A stretch of 64,000 nt of DNA from Sulfidibacter corallicola (GTDB lineage Bacteria; Acidobacteriota; Holophagae; Acanthopleuribacterales; Acanthopleuribacteraceae): positions 8,116,256 through 8,180,255 of the forward strand of contig NZ_CP071793.1 of assembly GCF_017498545.1 (NCBI RefSeq). Direction: 5' to 3'. Under the pieces are notes generated by a model that had not been told where the DNA came from, did not search any database, and was given only the letters and a program-made list of their open reading frames with translations. Shown here one piece after another: positions 45,396 through 53,070 of the stretch; the first letter of the stretch is position 1, and each line of letters starts with the position of its first letter. A program made the position numbers and the translations under genes.

Positions 45396-45992
45396 ATGAG
45401 CGAACCCACGCCTCCCGACGCGTCCCCCGATGTCACGATCCTGCTCCAGGCCTGGCAGGACGGCGACAAAGACGCGCTGGACCAATTGGTGCCCGTCATC
45501 TACAAGGAACTCCACCGCATCTCCACCTCCTTCCTGCGACGCGAGCGGGTCGGCCACACCCTGCAGGCGACCGCGCTGGTCAACGAGGCCTATCTGAAGC
45601 TGGTGGGCCAAAACAAATCCACCTGGCAGAGCCGCGCCCACTTCCTCAGCGTGGCGGCCCAGATCATGCGCCGCATCCTCATCAATCACTGGAAGGAGCG
45701 GAACGCCCTGAAGCGCGGCGGCGACGTCATCAACATCACCCTCGACGAGGCCTTGGCCGGATTCGAGCAGGGCAAGTTCGATCCGCTCACGCTCAACGAG
45801 GCCCTGGAGAAATTGGCCGAACGCGACCCGCGCAAGTCGCGACTGGTGGAGTTGAAGTTTTTCGGCGGCTTGAAAGAGGAAGAACTCGCCGAGGTGCTCG
45901 AGGTATCGGTCGGGACGGTCCGGCGCGATTGGAAACTGGCACGCGTGTGGTTGTACCGCTTTTTGGGCACGGAGGACGATGTCTCCAGTTAG
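45396..45992 (+). CDS. ECF-type RNA polymerase sigma factor (Sig-70_X6-like)
   Basis: The 198-residue protein has the same two-region layout as the sigma factor at 21993: region 2 (WQDGDKDALDQLVPVIYKEL, HTLQATALVNEAYLKLVG) and region 4 (ERDPRKSRLVELKFFGGLKE, ELAEVLEVSVGTVRRDWK). AAAGGAG lies upstream of the ATG at 45396, and in-frame codons before it lack support. In this subgroup a Ser/Thr kinase gene usually follows; here a repeat region follows instead, and the nearest kinase gene lies 2.2 kb upstream, so they may have been separated by rearrangement. Confidence 0.9.
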   Translation: MSEPTPPDASPDVTILLQAWQDGDKDALDQLVPVIYKELHRISTSFLRRERVGHTLQATALVNEAYLKLVGQNKSTWQSRAHFLSVAAQIMRRILINHWKERNALKRGGDVINITLDEALAGFEQGKFDPLTLNEALEKLAERDPRKSRLVELKFFGGLKEEELAEVLEVSVGTVRRDWKLARVWLYRFLGTEDDVSS

Positions 45993-46757
45993 GTCTGGGA
46001 AGGGGGTTTCTCCGTAGGTGCAGAGATGTTTATGTGTAAGTTTATTATTACCACTGAGTTCGCAGAGATCTCGGAGGTCGACTGGCCTGGAACGGAATGG
46101 CGGTGTTCGAATTCGTGTGGATCTGTGTGATCCGTGGACAAGTCCTCAGAGTTCGCCTGTGACGCGTCACCACCCAGGAACCGAATCCGTGGGCCTTTTG
46201 GGCGACTACCTAGTTCTCAGATCTAACACACTGTCCACGAAAAACACGAAAAAACACGAAAAACCTCGAGCAGGCTCGGAAGGGATTGGTTTCTCCCCGC
46301 GGTGGATTGCGATCGACCCATTTTGTTTGTCCACGAATCACACCGATTGACACGAATCGACAGGACCCATGGATGGCACACAACGGGGGCTCCGAGAGGA
46401 ACTCGAGCCTAAAATCAAAAATATCAATCGCTTATGCAGGGTTTTTCTGTCCTTTTGAAACATCTGGATTTGTATTCAGCTTAGGAGAAAGCAACACCGT
46501 TGGCCTCGAACGGAATGGCGGTGTTCGAATTCGTGTGGATCTGTGTGATCCGTGGACAAGTCCTCAAATGTCGCCCGAGACGCGTCGCCACGCAGGAATC
46601 GAATCCGTGGGCCTTTTGGGCGACTACCTAGTTCTCAGATCTAACACACAGAGAAACAACAGAATGGGTTCCCAAAACCCATCGAAGAAGCGATCGCATC
46701 ACTGAGCAGGGAATGCCGGGAATTTCTTGTTCGTGTTTTTTCGTGTTTTTAGTGGGC
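45993..46757. repeat. 418-bp-spaced direct repeat and CACGAA-type phrases
   Basis: A 140-base segment (AACGGAATGGCGGTGTTCG ... TCAGATCTAACACA) at 46091-46230 is repeated at 46509-46648, offset exactly 418 bases. It includes ATTCGTGTGGATCTGTGTGA and a CCGTGGACAAG phrase. Between the copies are GTCCACGAAAAACACGAAAA and GTCCACGAATCACACCGATT phrases of the type seen at 62.6-63.2 kb. No gene is supported. Confidence 0.85.
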
Positions 46758-47333
46758 TCAGTTCGGGGACCCCTCGTCGAGCAGTCGATGGAAACGGTCG
46801 CGGCCCGCCCGCCACAGGCGATTGACGCGAATCACCGGCATGTCCAGCGCCGAAGCCGTCTCCGCGATGGTGAATTGAGGAATCCCGCGCAATTGGAGCA
46901 CCTTGTCCATGTCCGGGTTTTCCCGCCGGATTTCAGCCATGACCCCTGTCACGATCAATGGGGTGTTGGGGCAGCGGTCGTCGATGACATGCGACTCCTC
47001 CAGGTCCGTGGGGATCAACCCGCCCCAATTCTTGGTGGCTTTGCGGCGACGGATCAAGTCGGTCAGGTGCCATTCCATGACTTGGCGAACGACGTGCACG
47101 AAATGCGTCGGGCTCTCCATGGGGAAGGGCGGCTTGGCGCGCATCAGCAGGTAGCTTTGATTCACCAGTTCGTCCGTCTCCATGTCGAGGTCGCGGTAGT
47201 CATCGGCCAGAATGCCCGCTGCGACGCGGGTCAGTTGGGCGTGCTTGACCTCGAACAATACATCCAATCCATGGGGCTCGCCTTGCATCCACCGGCGCAA
47301 TGCCGAAGCCACCGATTCGTCGGTCGGACTCAT
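46758..47333 (-). CDS. ECF-type sigma factor, divergent
   Basis: The 191-residue protein has the region 2 pattern MQGEPHGLDVLFEVKHAQLT, ETDELVNQSYLLM and FVHVVRQVMEWHLTDLIRRR, and a region 4 helix-turn-helix IPQFTIAETASALDMPVIRV. It is more diverged than the other ECF proteins here (for example QLTRVAAGIL in place of the usual LRRIA). GGAGG precedes the ATG at 47333. It is isolated: the repeat region lies downstream and no kinase or anti-sigma gene adjoins it, so its control is unclear. The next sigma gene starts 620 bases away, divergently. Confidence 0.85.
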   Translation of the reverse strand: MSPTDESVASALRRWMQGEPHGLDVLFEVKHAQLTRVAAGILADDYRDLDMETDELVNQSYLLMRAKPPFPMESPTHFVHVVRQVMEWHLTDLIRRRKATKNWGGLIPTDLEESHVIDDRCPNTPLIVTGVMAEIRRENPDMDKVLQLRGIPQFTIAETASALDMPVIRVNRLWRAGRDRFHRLLDEGSPN

Positions 47334-47890
47334 GAACGCCTCCGAGTTGCTTTCGATAGGTCTCGAAAGTCATGAGCCGGATCGCGGTTCGGGGTTCATT
47401 CTCGATCCCGTTTTTTATGCCTTTTCTGAAAAAACCAAAATATCTCGTTCGCGCGATTCATCGGTTGGCTCGAGACCCGCTGGCAAGGGAAAAGGAAGAC
47501 CCGGGTGTGGTTCACCCCAAGGGCGACCCGATCGGAGCGGTGCGCATGTTTTTGAGTCATTGCGGCCCTCGTTTGCGCAACAGGAATAGGGGCACCGAAG
47601 ATCTCGATCGCGTTCGCGCAAGGGATCCGGGAGATTCGGGATGTCCAAAATGCCACAAGATAATGATTCTCAAGCGGTTGACAAATACTGACATTGACCT
47701 CTCGCCATCGAATGGTATCGAGAAGTCAAGATCACCATGCGTACCTATAAAAAATTTCGGAATCTTCGGACGGCCAAACATTCGAAGGTTCACTAACATT
47801 CGTGTGCTCAATGATCGATAAAACTTCTTTTAAACCAGATCTTTCGTGGAAAAATAGACCGATTTACCTTAAGCTAGGAAATTAATACGA
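47334..47890. other. intergenic, no supported gene
   Basis: About 560 bases between two divergent sigma genes. A 149-codon open frame at 47372-47821 has no motif or binding site. A TTGACA occurs near 47679 but has no matching -10 at good spacing. Sequence becomes A/T-rich toward 47890. Confidence 0.45.
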
Positions 47891-47939
47891 GAATGAATGA
47901 AAAGGTATGATAATCTTTGATATTCATTCAGTAACGATT
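47891..47939. promoter_or_regulatory. inverted repeat in front of the sigma/anti-sigma/CHAT operon
   Basis: GAATGAAT (47891-47898) and ATTCATTC (47932-47939) form perfect inverted arms around an A/T-rich 33-base centre that includes TATGATAATC, a possible -10 box. It lies 14 bases before the GTG of the sigma gene, so it may be an operator over the promoter. This is inference from position and symmetry. Confidence 0.4.
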
Positions 47940-47952
47940 TAAGGGATATATC

Positions 47953-48522
47953 GTGTCTTTCTCGAAGGATGACTTTGGTAGGGAAATAGAGAAATTGGAA
48001 ACGCTCATTTGCTCTTATGGTCGCAGCCGTGGGTTGGACGAATCCGATATCGGTGATTTTTGCCAACAGGTCATGACGATCGCCTTGGAAAAGCTCGGTC
48101 ACTTGCGAGATTCCCAGAAGTTCTCGAGTTGGGTGATGGCGATCGCCCGCAATTTGGTCTCGAGGCACTATCGCGACAAGATCAAGCAACCCCTTTCCTT
48201 GGAGGTGCTCGAAGAGGATAATGGGGGCGATCCTCCCGCGAGGGATGAGGATCCGGAATCGGTTCTGTTGGACGCGGAGCGACAACGCCAGATCGACGAC
48301 GATGTGGGTTGGCTGCTGGACGAAGCGCGACGCTTGCCGCCGCGCCAACAGAGTTGCTTCACCTTGAGGTTCTTTCAGGATCGCGATCTCCAGAGCATCG
48401 CCAAGACCCTGATGATTTCCGTGGGAACCGTGAAGTCCACGCTTGCCACCGTTCGCGAAAAACTGCGCAAGAAACGGGACGAACGCGACGCCCATTCGAG
48501 TGTGAAAGGCGGTGTCAGTTGA
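47953..48522 (+). CDS. ECF RNA polymerase sigma factor, first gene of the TPR-CHAT operon
   Basis: The 189-residue protein has region 2 (ESDIGDFCQQVMTIALEKLG, SQKFSSWVMAIARNLVSRHY) and region 4 (RRLPPRQQSCFTLRFFQDRD, LQSIAKTLMISVGTVKSTLA). It resembles RpoE-like ECFs that work with membrane anti-sigma factors and not the kinase-linked subgroup. The GTG start at 47953 has AAGGGATATATC upstream. Its TGA overlaps the start of the anti-sigma gene, so the two are translationally coupled at near equal ratio. It should direct RNA polymerase to the operon's own promoter and to unknown others when released. Confidence 0.9.
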   Translation: MSFSKDDFGREIEKLETLICSYGRSRGLDESDIGDFCQQVMTIALEKLGHLRDSQKFSSWVMAIARNLVSRHYRDKIKQPLSLEVLEEDNGGDPPARDEDPESVLLDAERQRQIDDDVGWLLDEARRLPPRQQSCFTLRFFQDRDLQSIAKTLMISVGTVKSTLATVREKLRKKRDERDAHSSVKGGVS

Positions 48523-49343
48523 AAAAGCGATCCTTGGACGACATGCTTGCCCATGCCACCCCCGAACACCTGGACCCGAAAGGCGATCACCTCTCACTGG
48601 ACGAGCTGGCCTGCTACCTCGATGGGATCCTGCCCAAGGCCCGGCGCGAGGAGATCGTGCTGCACCTGGGCCATTGCCCGCGCTGCACCGACAGGCTGTT
48701 GGAGCTCGAAGCCTGTTCCGCCGAAGTGGACGCGCTGATGGAGGACGAACCTGCCGAAGAACCTCCCGCCGGTGAAGTTTTCCGGTTGGCGAAGTCGGCG
48801 CCGACTGGTTCTGGCGCACAGCCGGGCCCGAAAGCCTCGGTCAGGGAGCCGGTTGGCCAATCCAGTCCGAGCCACCGCCTGCTCCAAGCATGGGCACTGG
48901 TGGCGACGCTTGCCGCCTTCGCCGTCGGGATCGCATCTTGGCACCGATCGGTTACCGAAGATCCGCAAATTCGGTTGGATTACTCTCTCGAAGTTGATTT
49001 GGAATCACTGGATGGGGGCGGCATTCAAATGGGTGAGCCTGAGCCTGAGCAACATGATATTGAACTGGTGGATCCCAGGACGGGTTTGCTGACGCTAAAT
49101 CTGAACAGCGATGCCGTCGAATCAAGCGGTACTTATGAGGCTAGGCTTTATGCGTCGCCGGATTCTGACGGAACCCGGCTTCTCGTGGGAGGAGTTCTGT
49201 ACCACGAGGACGGTTATTTCCCCTTCAATGTGCCCACGCAAATATTACCAACAGATGGTGCCTACCTCGTCGAGCTATGGCGCACCGATCAACTGCCAGA
49301 GGAACTCTCCGCCCGATTTATCTTCTGGGTTCGACGGCCCTGA
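48519..49343 (+). CDS. membrane anti-sigma factor with zf-HC2 domain
   Basis: The 274-residue protein starts at a TTG (48519) that overlaps the sigma stop as TTGA; an ATG at 48543 is a weaker alternative. Residues 1-80 hold a putative zinc-binding anti-sigma domain with LSLDELACYLDG and His49, Cys53, Cys56 in LHLGHCPRC. A Pro/Ala-rich linker follows, then one membrane helix at 121-140 (LLQAWALVATLAAFAVGIAS) and a periplasmic domain of about 130 residues with beta pattern and no family I recognise. The layout is that of RsiW/ChrR-like membrane anti-sigma factors, in which periplasmic cleavage releases the sigma factor. The adjacent exported protease gene is a natural candidate for that step. 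Confidence 0.87.
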   Translation: MKKRSLDDMLAHATPEHLDPKGDHLSLDELACYLDGILPKARREEIVLHLGHCPRCTDRLLELEACSAEVDALMEDEPAEEPPAGEVFRLAKSAPTGSGAQPGPKASVREPVGQSSPSHRLLQAWALVATLAAFAVGIASWHRSVTEDPQIRLDYSLEVDLESLDGGGIQMGEPEPEQHDIELVDPRTGLLTLNLNSDAVESSGTYEARLYASPDSDGTRLLVGGVLYHEDGYFPFNVPTQILPTDGAYLVELWRTDQLPEELSARFIFWVRRP

Positions 49344-49367
49344 GCGGATTCGAATTTGAGGTGAGTC

Positions 49368-52300
49368 ATGAGCGATCGCCAGCCGATTCGCCGGGTGTCC
49401 TGTGCCTGTACCAACCACGTTCGATGGCTGGGCCTAGCCTGGCTGTTTGCCCTTGCGCACCTGTGGGCGGAAACCCCCGAGCCGGTGGAGATCCCGGTCC
49501 GGCTGCAGGAAGACCGATACGCCGAATCCGGTACGCTGAAGCAGGGCGAACGGCGATCGTTGCGCGTTGCCGGCAACAAAGGCGACCTGTTCGAAGTGCG
49601 CATCACCCAGGAAGGTGTGGACCTGAAATTCACGCTTCTGGGCAGTGGGGGCGAGACGATTCTGTCCAGTGACAAGTCGCTGGTCGGTGAACACGGCGAC
49701 GAGTGGTACTGCTTCCAGGCGGAGGGGGGCGGAAACCTGTCTCTGGTTCTCGAATGCAAAGCCAGGGTGGGTGGGTCGCCTCGATATCACCTGGAGCTAT
49801 TGCGAAAGTTGGCACCGGAGCCGTCGGATCGCGCACGCGCCGAAATTTGCCGCACGCTGTTTGGGACCGGCACCGCCTCACCCGACAAGCAAGCGCTCAA
49901 AGGGGCGCGGGCTCGTGCGACCAAAATCAAAGATGATTATTTGCAAGGCGTCGCGGAGTGGATGATGAGCGATCTGGCCCGAAGGAATCAGCCGGAAAAC
50001 GCCCTTCGCCATGCCGATAGGGCAGTCGCCGCCTTCGAGCGAGCGGGTTTCTTCGACCATGCCGTGGCCCTTGCGTCGAACGTGGGTCGCTGGCAACAAT
50101 CTCGATGCCTTCCCAGCAACGCCGGACGATTTCACAAGTTGGCTCTTGAGCTCGCGGCCAAGGCCCATCCCTACCGAGCGGCCGTGGTTCAGAACAATTA
50201 CGGCGTTTTTCTCCAGAGGGGGGGCGATCTGTCCGCCGCCATCGAGGCCTACCGAAAAGCGCTGGCGGCCTATGAGGCGCTTCCCATGCCGGAAGCGTCA
50301 CAGCGCACCCTGCTGAACCTGGCGGGAACCCTGATGGCGGCCAAAAGGCCGGAAGACGCCCGCGACGCCCTCCATCATGCAGGGGAACACATGGAGGAGC
50401 CCCCGGTAACCCAACGTGCCCGCGACCTGAAGGCCGAGTGGTTCATGCTGTCCGGATGGGCCGACCTGCAAGATGGCAACCTCGAGGAAGCGGTTAAAAA
50501 AATACGGGAAGCTAGATCGATTGAGCCCCTGACGCCCTGGGTCCGTGCGCTCTGCGACGATCGTTTGGGCACCGCGCTCCGCATGTTCGGCCAATACGAC
50601 GAGGCGCTGGAGGCCCATACACGCGCGCTGGACTATTACCGCTCGCAAGGTTTTCTCAAGGCGGTGGCCGCCATTCAGTTGAATCTGGCCTGGGTCCATA
50701 TGTCTCGCGGTGATCACGGAAAAAGCGATACCCTGATCAAATCGGCTTTGGCCGTTCTCGAGCAGGGTTGTGACGCCAGCGATCAGGTGGACGGTTTCAA
50801 GCTGATGGCCCAGGTGCAAATGGCCAAGGCGGACCATGCCGCCGCCGAACCCTGGTTCGACCGCATGCTCGGGGCGATCGAGTCGGATCGGGTCTCTCTG
50901 TACAACCCCCGATTGGCGCGCACCCTGTCCGATGCCCGTCAGGAGTATTTCGAAACCTATGTCGATTACCTGATCGATCAGGCCGAACGCGACCCCAAAC
51001 GGGCGGAAGCCTTGCGTATCAAGGCGATTCAGGTGTTGGACCGCAATCGCGCTCGCGCCCTGAACCAAAGCTACCGCCACCGCATGGGTTTGGGGCCGTG
51101 GCGCGATCAGGAATCCTCTGAAATGCGTACCTTGCAGAGAAAGGTCGAAGCCCTGGCAGAAGTGCCGTTGGAAGATTTACCCTTCGAGGAGAAGTCTGCG
51201 GTGGAACGCGAACGACGCGAGCTTCTGCTGCAAATCAACGAGTTGCGCGACGAGAAGGCCCAATCACAAAACCCCCTCGGCGAGCCGACGGTGACGCTCG
51301 AAGCCGTGCGGGCAAATCTGCTCGATCGCGAAACCGCTGTCTTGATCTACCAATTGGGCGATCGCCGGAGTCACGCCTGGGTCATCACCCACGACAACCT
51401 GTTTCATGTGGTGTTGCCGCCGCGTCAAAAAATCGAGCGTGCCGCCCAGCAGTGGTCCAAATTCCTGAACCAAAGGAATCTGGCCAGCCAACGCATCCGC
51501 AAAGCGCTCCGAGCCAAGACCTTGACGGAGCGGATCCTCCAACCTGTCTGGCCCTATCTGGCGAAAAAGCGTCGCGTGCTGTTGATGGCCGACGGCAGTC
51601 TTCACCTGGTGCCGTTCGCCGCTTTGCCGATTCCAGGTGACGGCCAGCATTCAGATGTCGATGAATCGGCGGTTACCCTGGAACGGCTGGCTTGGGTACG
51701 CATCCCCTCGCTGTCCTTCTCCTTGGTTCAGCACGAGGTGATGGCCCAGGGCGCTGGGACGGCAGCCGAGACCATCGCTATTTTCTGCGACCCCGTCAAT
51801 TCTCCCCGCGATGAACGCTTGAAGCTCATGATTCCCCGCGAATCGAGACACGAATCGCGTTCCTCCCAAAATCTCGCGCGCCTCGTGCATTCCGCCGAGT
51901 TGTGTCGCCAAATGCGCGATTGGTTCCCCATGAAAGGGGTCGCCCTGTACCAGGGTTTCGATGCCAACCGGGAACAGTTCTTCAAGGCGAACCTGGCGCG
52001 ATACCGGATGATCCATTTCTCCGCCCATGCCGTGCTTCACGATCGCGAACCCGAGCTGTCACATATCGAATTGTCGGGCTACGACGTCCAGGGACGGCCC
52101 CGTGACTCGGCGCTCCGGTTGGGCACCCTTTTCGATATGTACCTCCCTGGGAACGAGTTGACGGTGATTTCCAGTTGCAAGATGGCCAGCGGTGAGGTGT
52201 TTCGGGGTGAAGGCGTCTTTTCCTTGTGTTCCAGCCTGCTGGCCACGGGAAGCCGGCGCGTCATCGCGGGGCTTTGGAGTGTGGACAACGAGAGCAGCGA

Positions 52301-52472
52301 ACGCCTGATGGCGCATTTCTACCAAAATCTCAGTACCGGGAAACTGTCCGCGGTCGAGGCCCTGCGCCTGGCTCAACTCGAAGTGCGCAAGGTACCCAAA
52401 TGGCGGGATCCACACTATTGGTCAGGCTTTGTATTTACCGGAAGTACGAAATCTTTTTCCATAAATCGATGA
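49368..52472 (+). CDS. exported TPR-CHAT caspase-like protease
   Basis: The 1034-residue protein has an N-terminal hydrophobic segment (about residues 20-34, HVRWLGLAWLFALAHLWAET) suggesting a signal peptide, then a beta-rich module (residues 40-130, with GERRSLRVAGNKGDLFEVRI, PPC-like). Tetratricopeptide repeats follow (about 185-560), then a C-terminal CHAT domain (about 690-1030). The CHAT His/Cys dyad is His887 in MIHFSAHAVL and Cys937 in VISSCKMASGEVFRGEG; GLWSVDNESSERLMAHFY is the usual last conserved segment. CHAT proteases cleave after specific residues and include separase-like and Csx29 enzymes. The gene follows the anti-sigma gene by 24 bases. GAGGTGAGTC precedes the ATG. Confidence 0.92.
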   Translation: MSDRQPIRRVSCACTNHVRWLGLAWLFALAHLWAETPEPVEIPVRLQEDRYAESGTLKQGERRSLRVAGNKGDLFEVRITQEGVDLKFTLLGSGGETILSSDKSLVGEHGDEWYCFQAEGGGNLSLVLECKARVGGSPRYHLELLRKLAPEPSDRARAEICRTLFGTGTASPDKQALKGARARATKIKDDYLQGVAEWMMSDLARRNQPENALRHADRAVAAFERAGFFDHAVALASNVGRWQQSRCLPSNAGRFHKLALELAAKAHPYRAAVVQNNYGVFLQRGGDLSAAIEAYRKALAAYEALPMPEASQRTLLNLAGTLMAAKRPEDARDALHHAGEHMEEPPVTQRARDLKAEWFMLSGWADLQDGNLEEAVKKIREARSIEPLTPWVRALCDDRLGTALRMFGQYDEALEAHTRALDYYRSQGFLKAVAAIQLNLAWVHMSRGDHGKSDTLIKSALAVLEQGCDASDQVDGFKLMAQVQMAKADHAAAEPWFDRMLGAIESDRVSLYNPRLARTLSDARQEYFETYVDYLIDQAERDPKRAEALRIKAIQVLDRNRARALNQSYRHRMGLGPWRDQESSEMRTLQRKVEALAEVPLEDLPFEEKSAVERERRELLLQINELRDEKAQSQNPLGEPTVTLEAVRANLLDRETAVLIYQLGDRRSHAWVITHDNLFHVVLPPRQKIERAAQQWSKFLNQRNLASQRIRKALRAKTLTERILQPVWPYLAKKRRVLLMADGSLHLVPFAALPIPGDGQHSDVDESAVTLERLAWVRIPSLSFSLVQHEVMAQGAGTAAETIAIFCDPVNSPRDERLKLMIPRESRHESRSSQNLARLVHSAELCRQMRDWFPMKGVALYQGFDANREQFFKANLARYRMIHFSAHAVLHDREPELSHIELSGYDVQGRPRDSALRLGTLFDMYLPGNELTVISSCKMASGEVFRGEGVFSLCSSLLATGSRRVIAGLWSVDNESSERLMAHFYQNLSTGKLSAVEALRLAQLEVRKVPKWRDPHYWSGFVFTGSTKSFSINR

Positions 52473-52550
52473 ACCTTGGTTGTGTGAATGGCACTTAAAG
52501 AAAGGGAATCGTCATTCCCGAAAAAAATCACCATAATCAGGAGAGATCTT

Positions 52551-52721
52551 ATGTCGAAAGAAGAGAACAAGACTGCTCGCAAATTGGAAGAACAGAAAAA
52601 CGATCCCAAGACCAAGGGCCAAGATGGCGTGGAGTCCGGTGGCCACGGCGGTCATGGCGGCAACGATCCCAAAACGGGACAGCTCGACAGCACTGCCGGC
52701 AAGAACTTCTTGGATGGGTAG
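52551..52721 (+). CDS. small Gly/His-rich peptide, last gene of the TPR-CHAT operon
   Basis: The 56-residue hydrophilic peptide starts at an ATG with CAGGAGAG eight bases upstream. It has a basic/acidic first third (MSKEENKTARKLEEQ), an NDPKT motif at residues 17-21 that recurs at 38-42, a GGHGGHGG core at 30-37 and an acidic tail ending KNFLDG. No signal peptide, Cys or membrane helix. It lies 78 bases after the CHAT gene and before a strong terminator, so it is probably in the same transcript. No family is recognised. The Gly/His core with flanking repeats could be a protease target, a metal-binding linker or a secreted-peptide precursor; these are guesses. Confidence 0.7.
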   Translation: MSKEENKTARKLEEQKNDPKTKGQDGVESGGHGGHGGNDPKTGQLDSTAGKNFLDG

Positions 52722-52769
52722 CATCGGAGTAACACAGCCTAAAAACTTAGTATGATGAATCTATCGGGT

Positions 52770-52803
52770 GACGCCGGCCGGAATGGCTGGCGTCTTTCTA
52801 TTT
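52770..52803 (+). terminator. rho-independent terminator after the small peptide gene
   Basis: GACGCCGGCC (52770-52779) pairs with GGCTGGCGTC (52785-52794) with one G-T wobble across a GGAAT loop, followed by TTTCTATTT. This ends the sigma/anti-sigma/CHAT/peptide transcript. Confidence 0.8.
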
Positions 52804-52946
52804 ACGTATTCTCGTATGATTAATAATGTTCGAGTGGTAGTGGTATTGCCCGAAGGTAGTCAGGCGGATGCCACTACATTTCAGCGGATAGCACGGAAAT
52901 CATCGAGCGGACGGGAATCCTTCCGACGATCGGTATTGCAGAATGA

Positions 52947-52972
52947 GGCCGGTTCGGTGAGGCGAACCGGCC
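52947..52972 (-). terminator. perfect 10-bp hairpin downstream of the M4 protease gene
   Basis: GGCCGGTTCG and CGAACCGGCC pair perfectly around a six-base loop, about 100 bases past the minus-strand stop. It lies between two convergent genes. A T-rich tail is weak (TCATTCTG), so activity is likely but not certain. Confidence 0.5.
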
Positions 52973-53070
52973 CATCGACATTGCCTGGGTTGACGGTGGG
53001 CGGTATCGACCCGGTCAGGTCGGGACCTTGGAGGCCTGCCCTTGTCGATCCCGCCCGTTGTGCCGGTCGC

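Noticed and set aside
47372..47821. 149-codon frame between the sigma genes
   Set aside because: No motif, binding site or plausible composition; region is probably promoter DNA.
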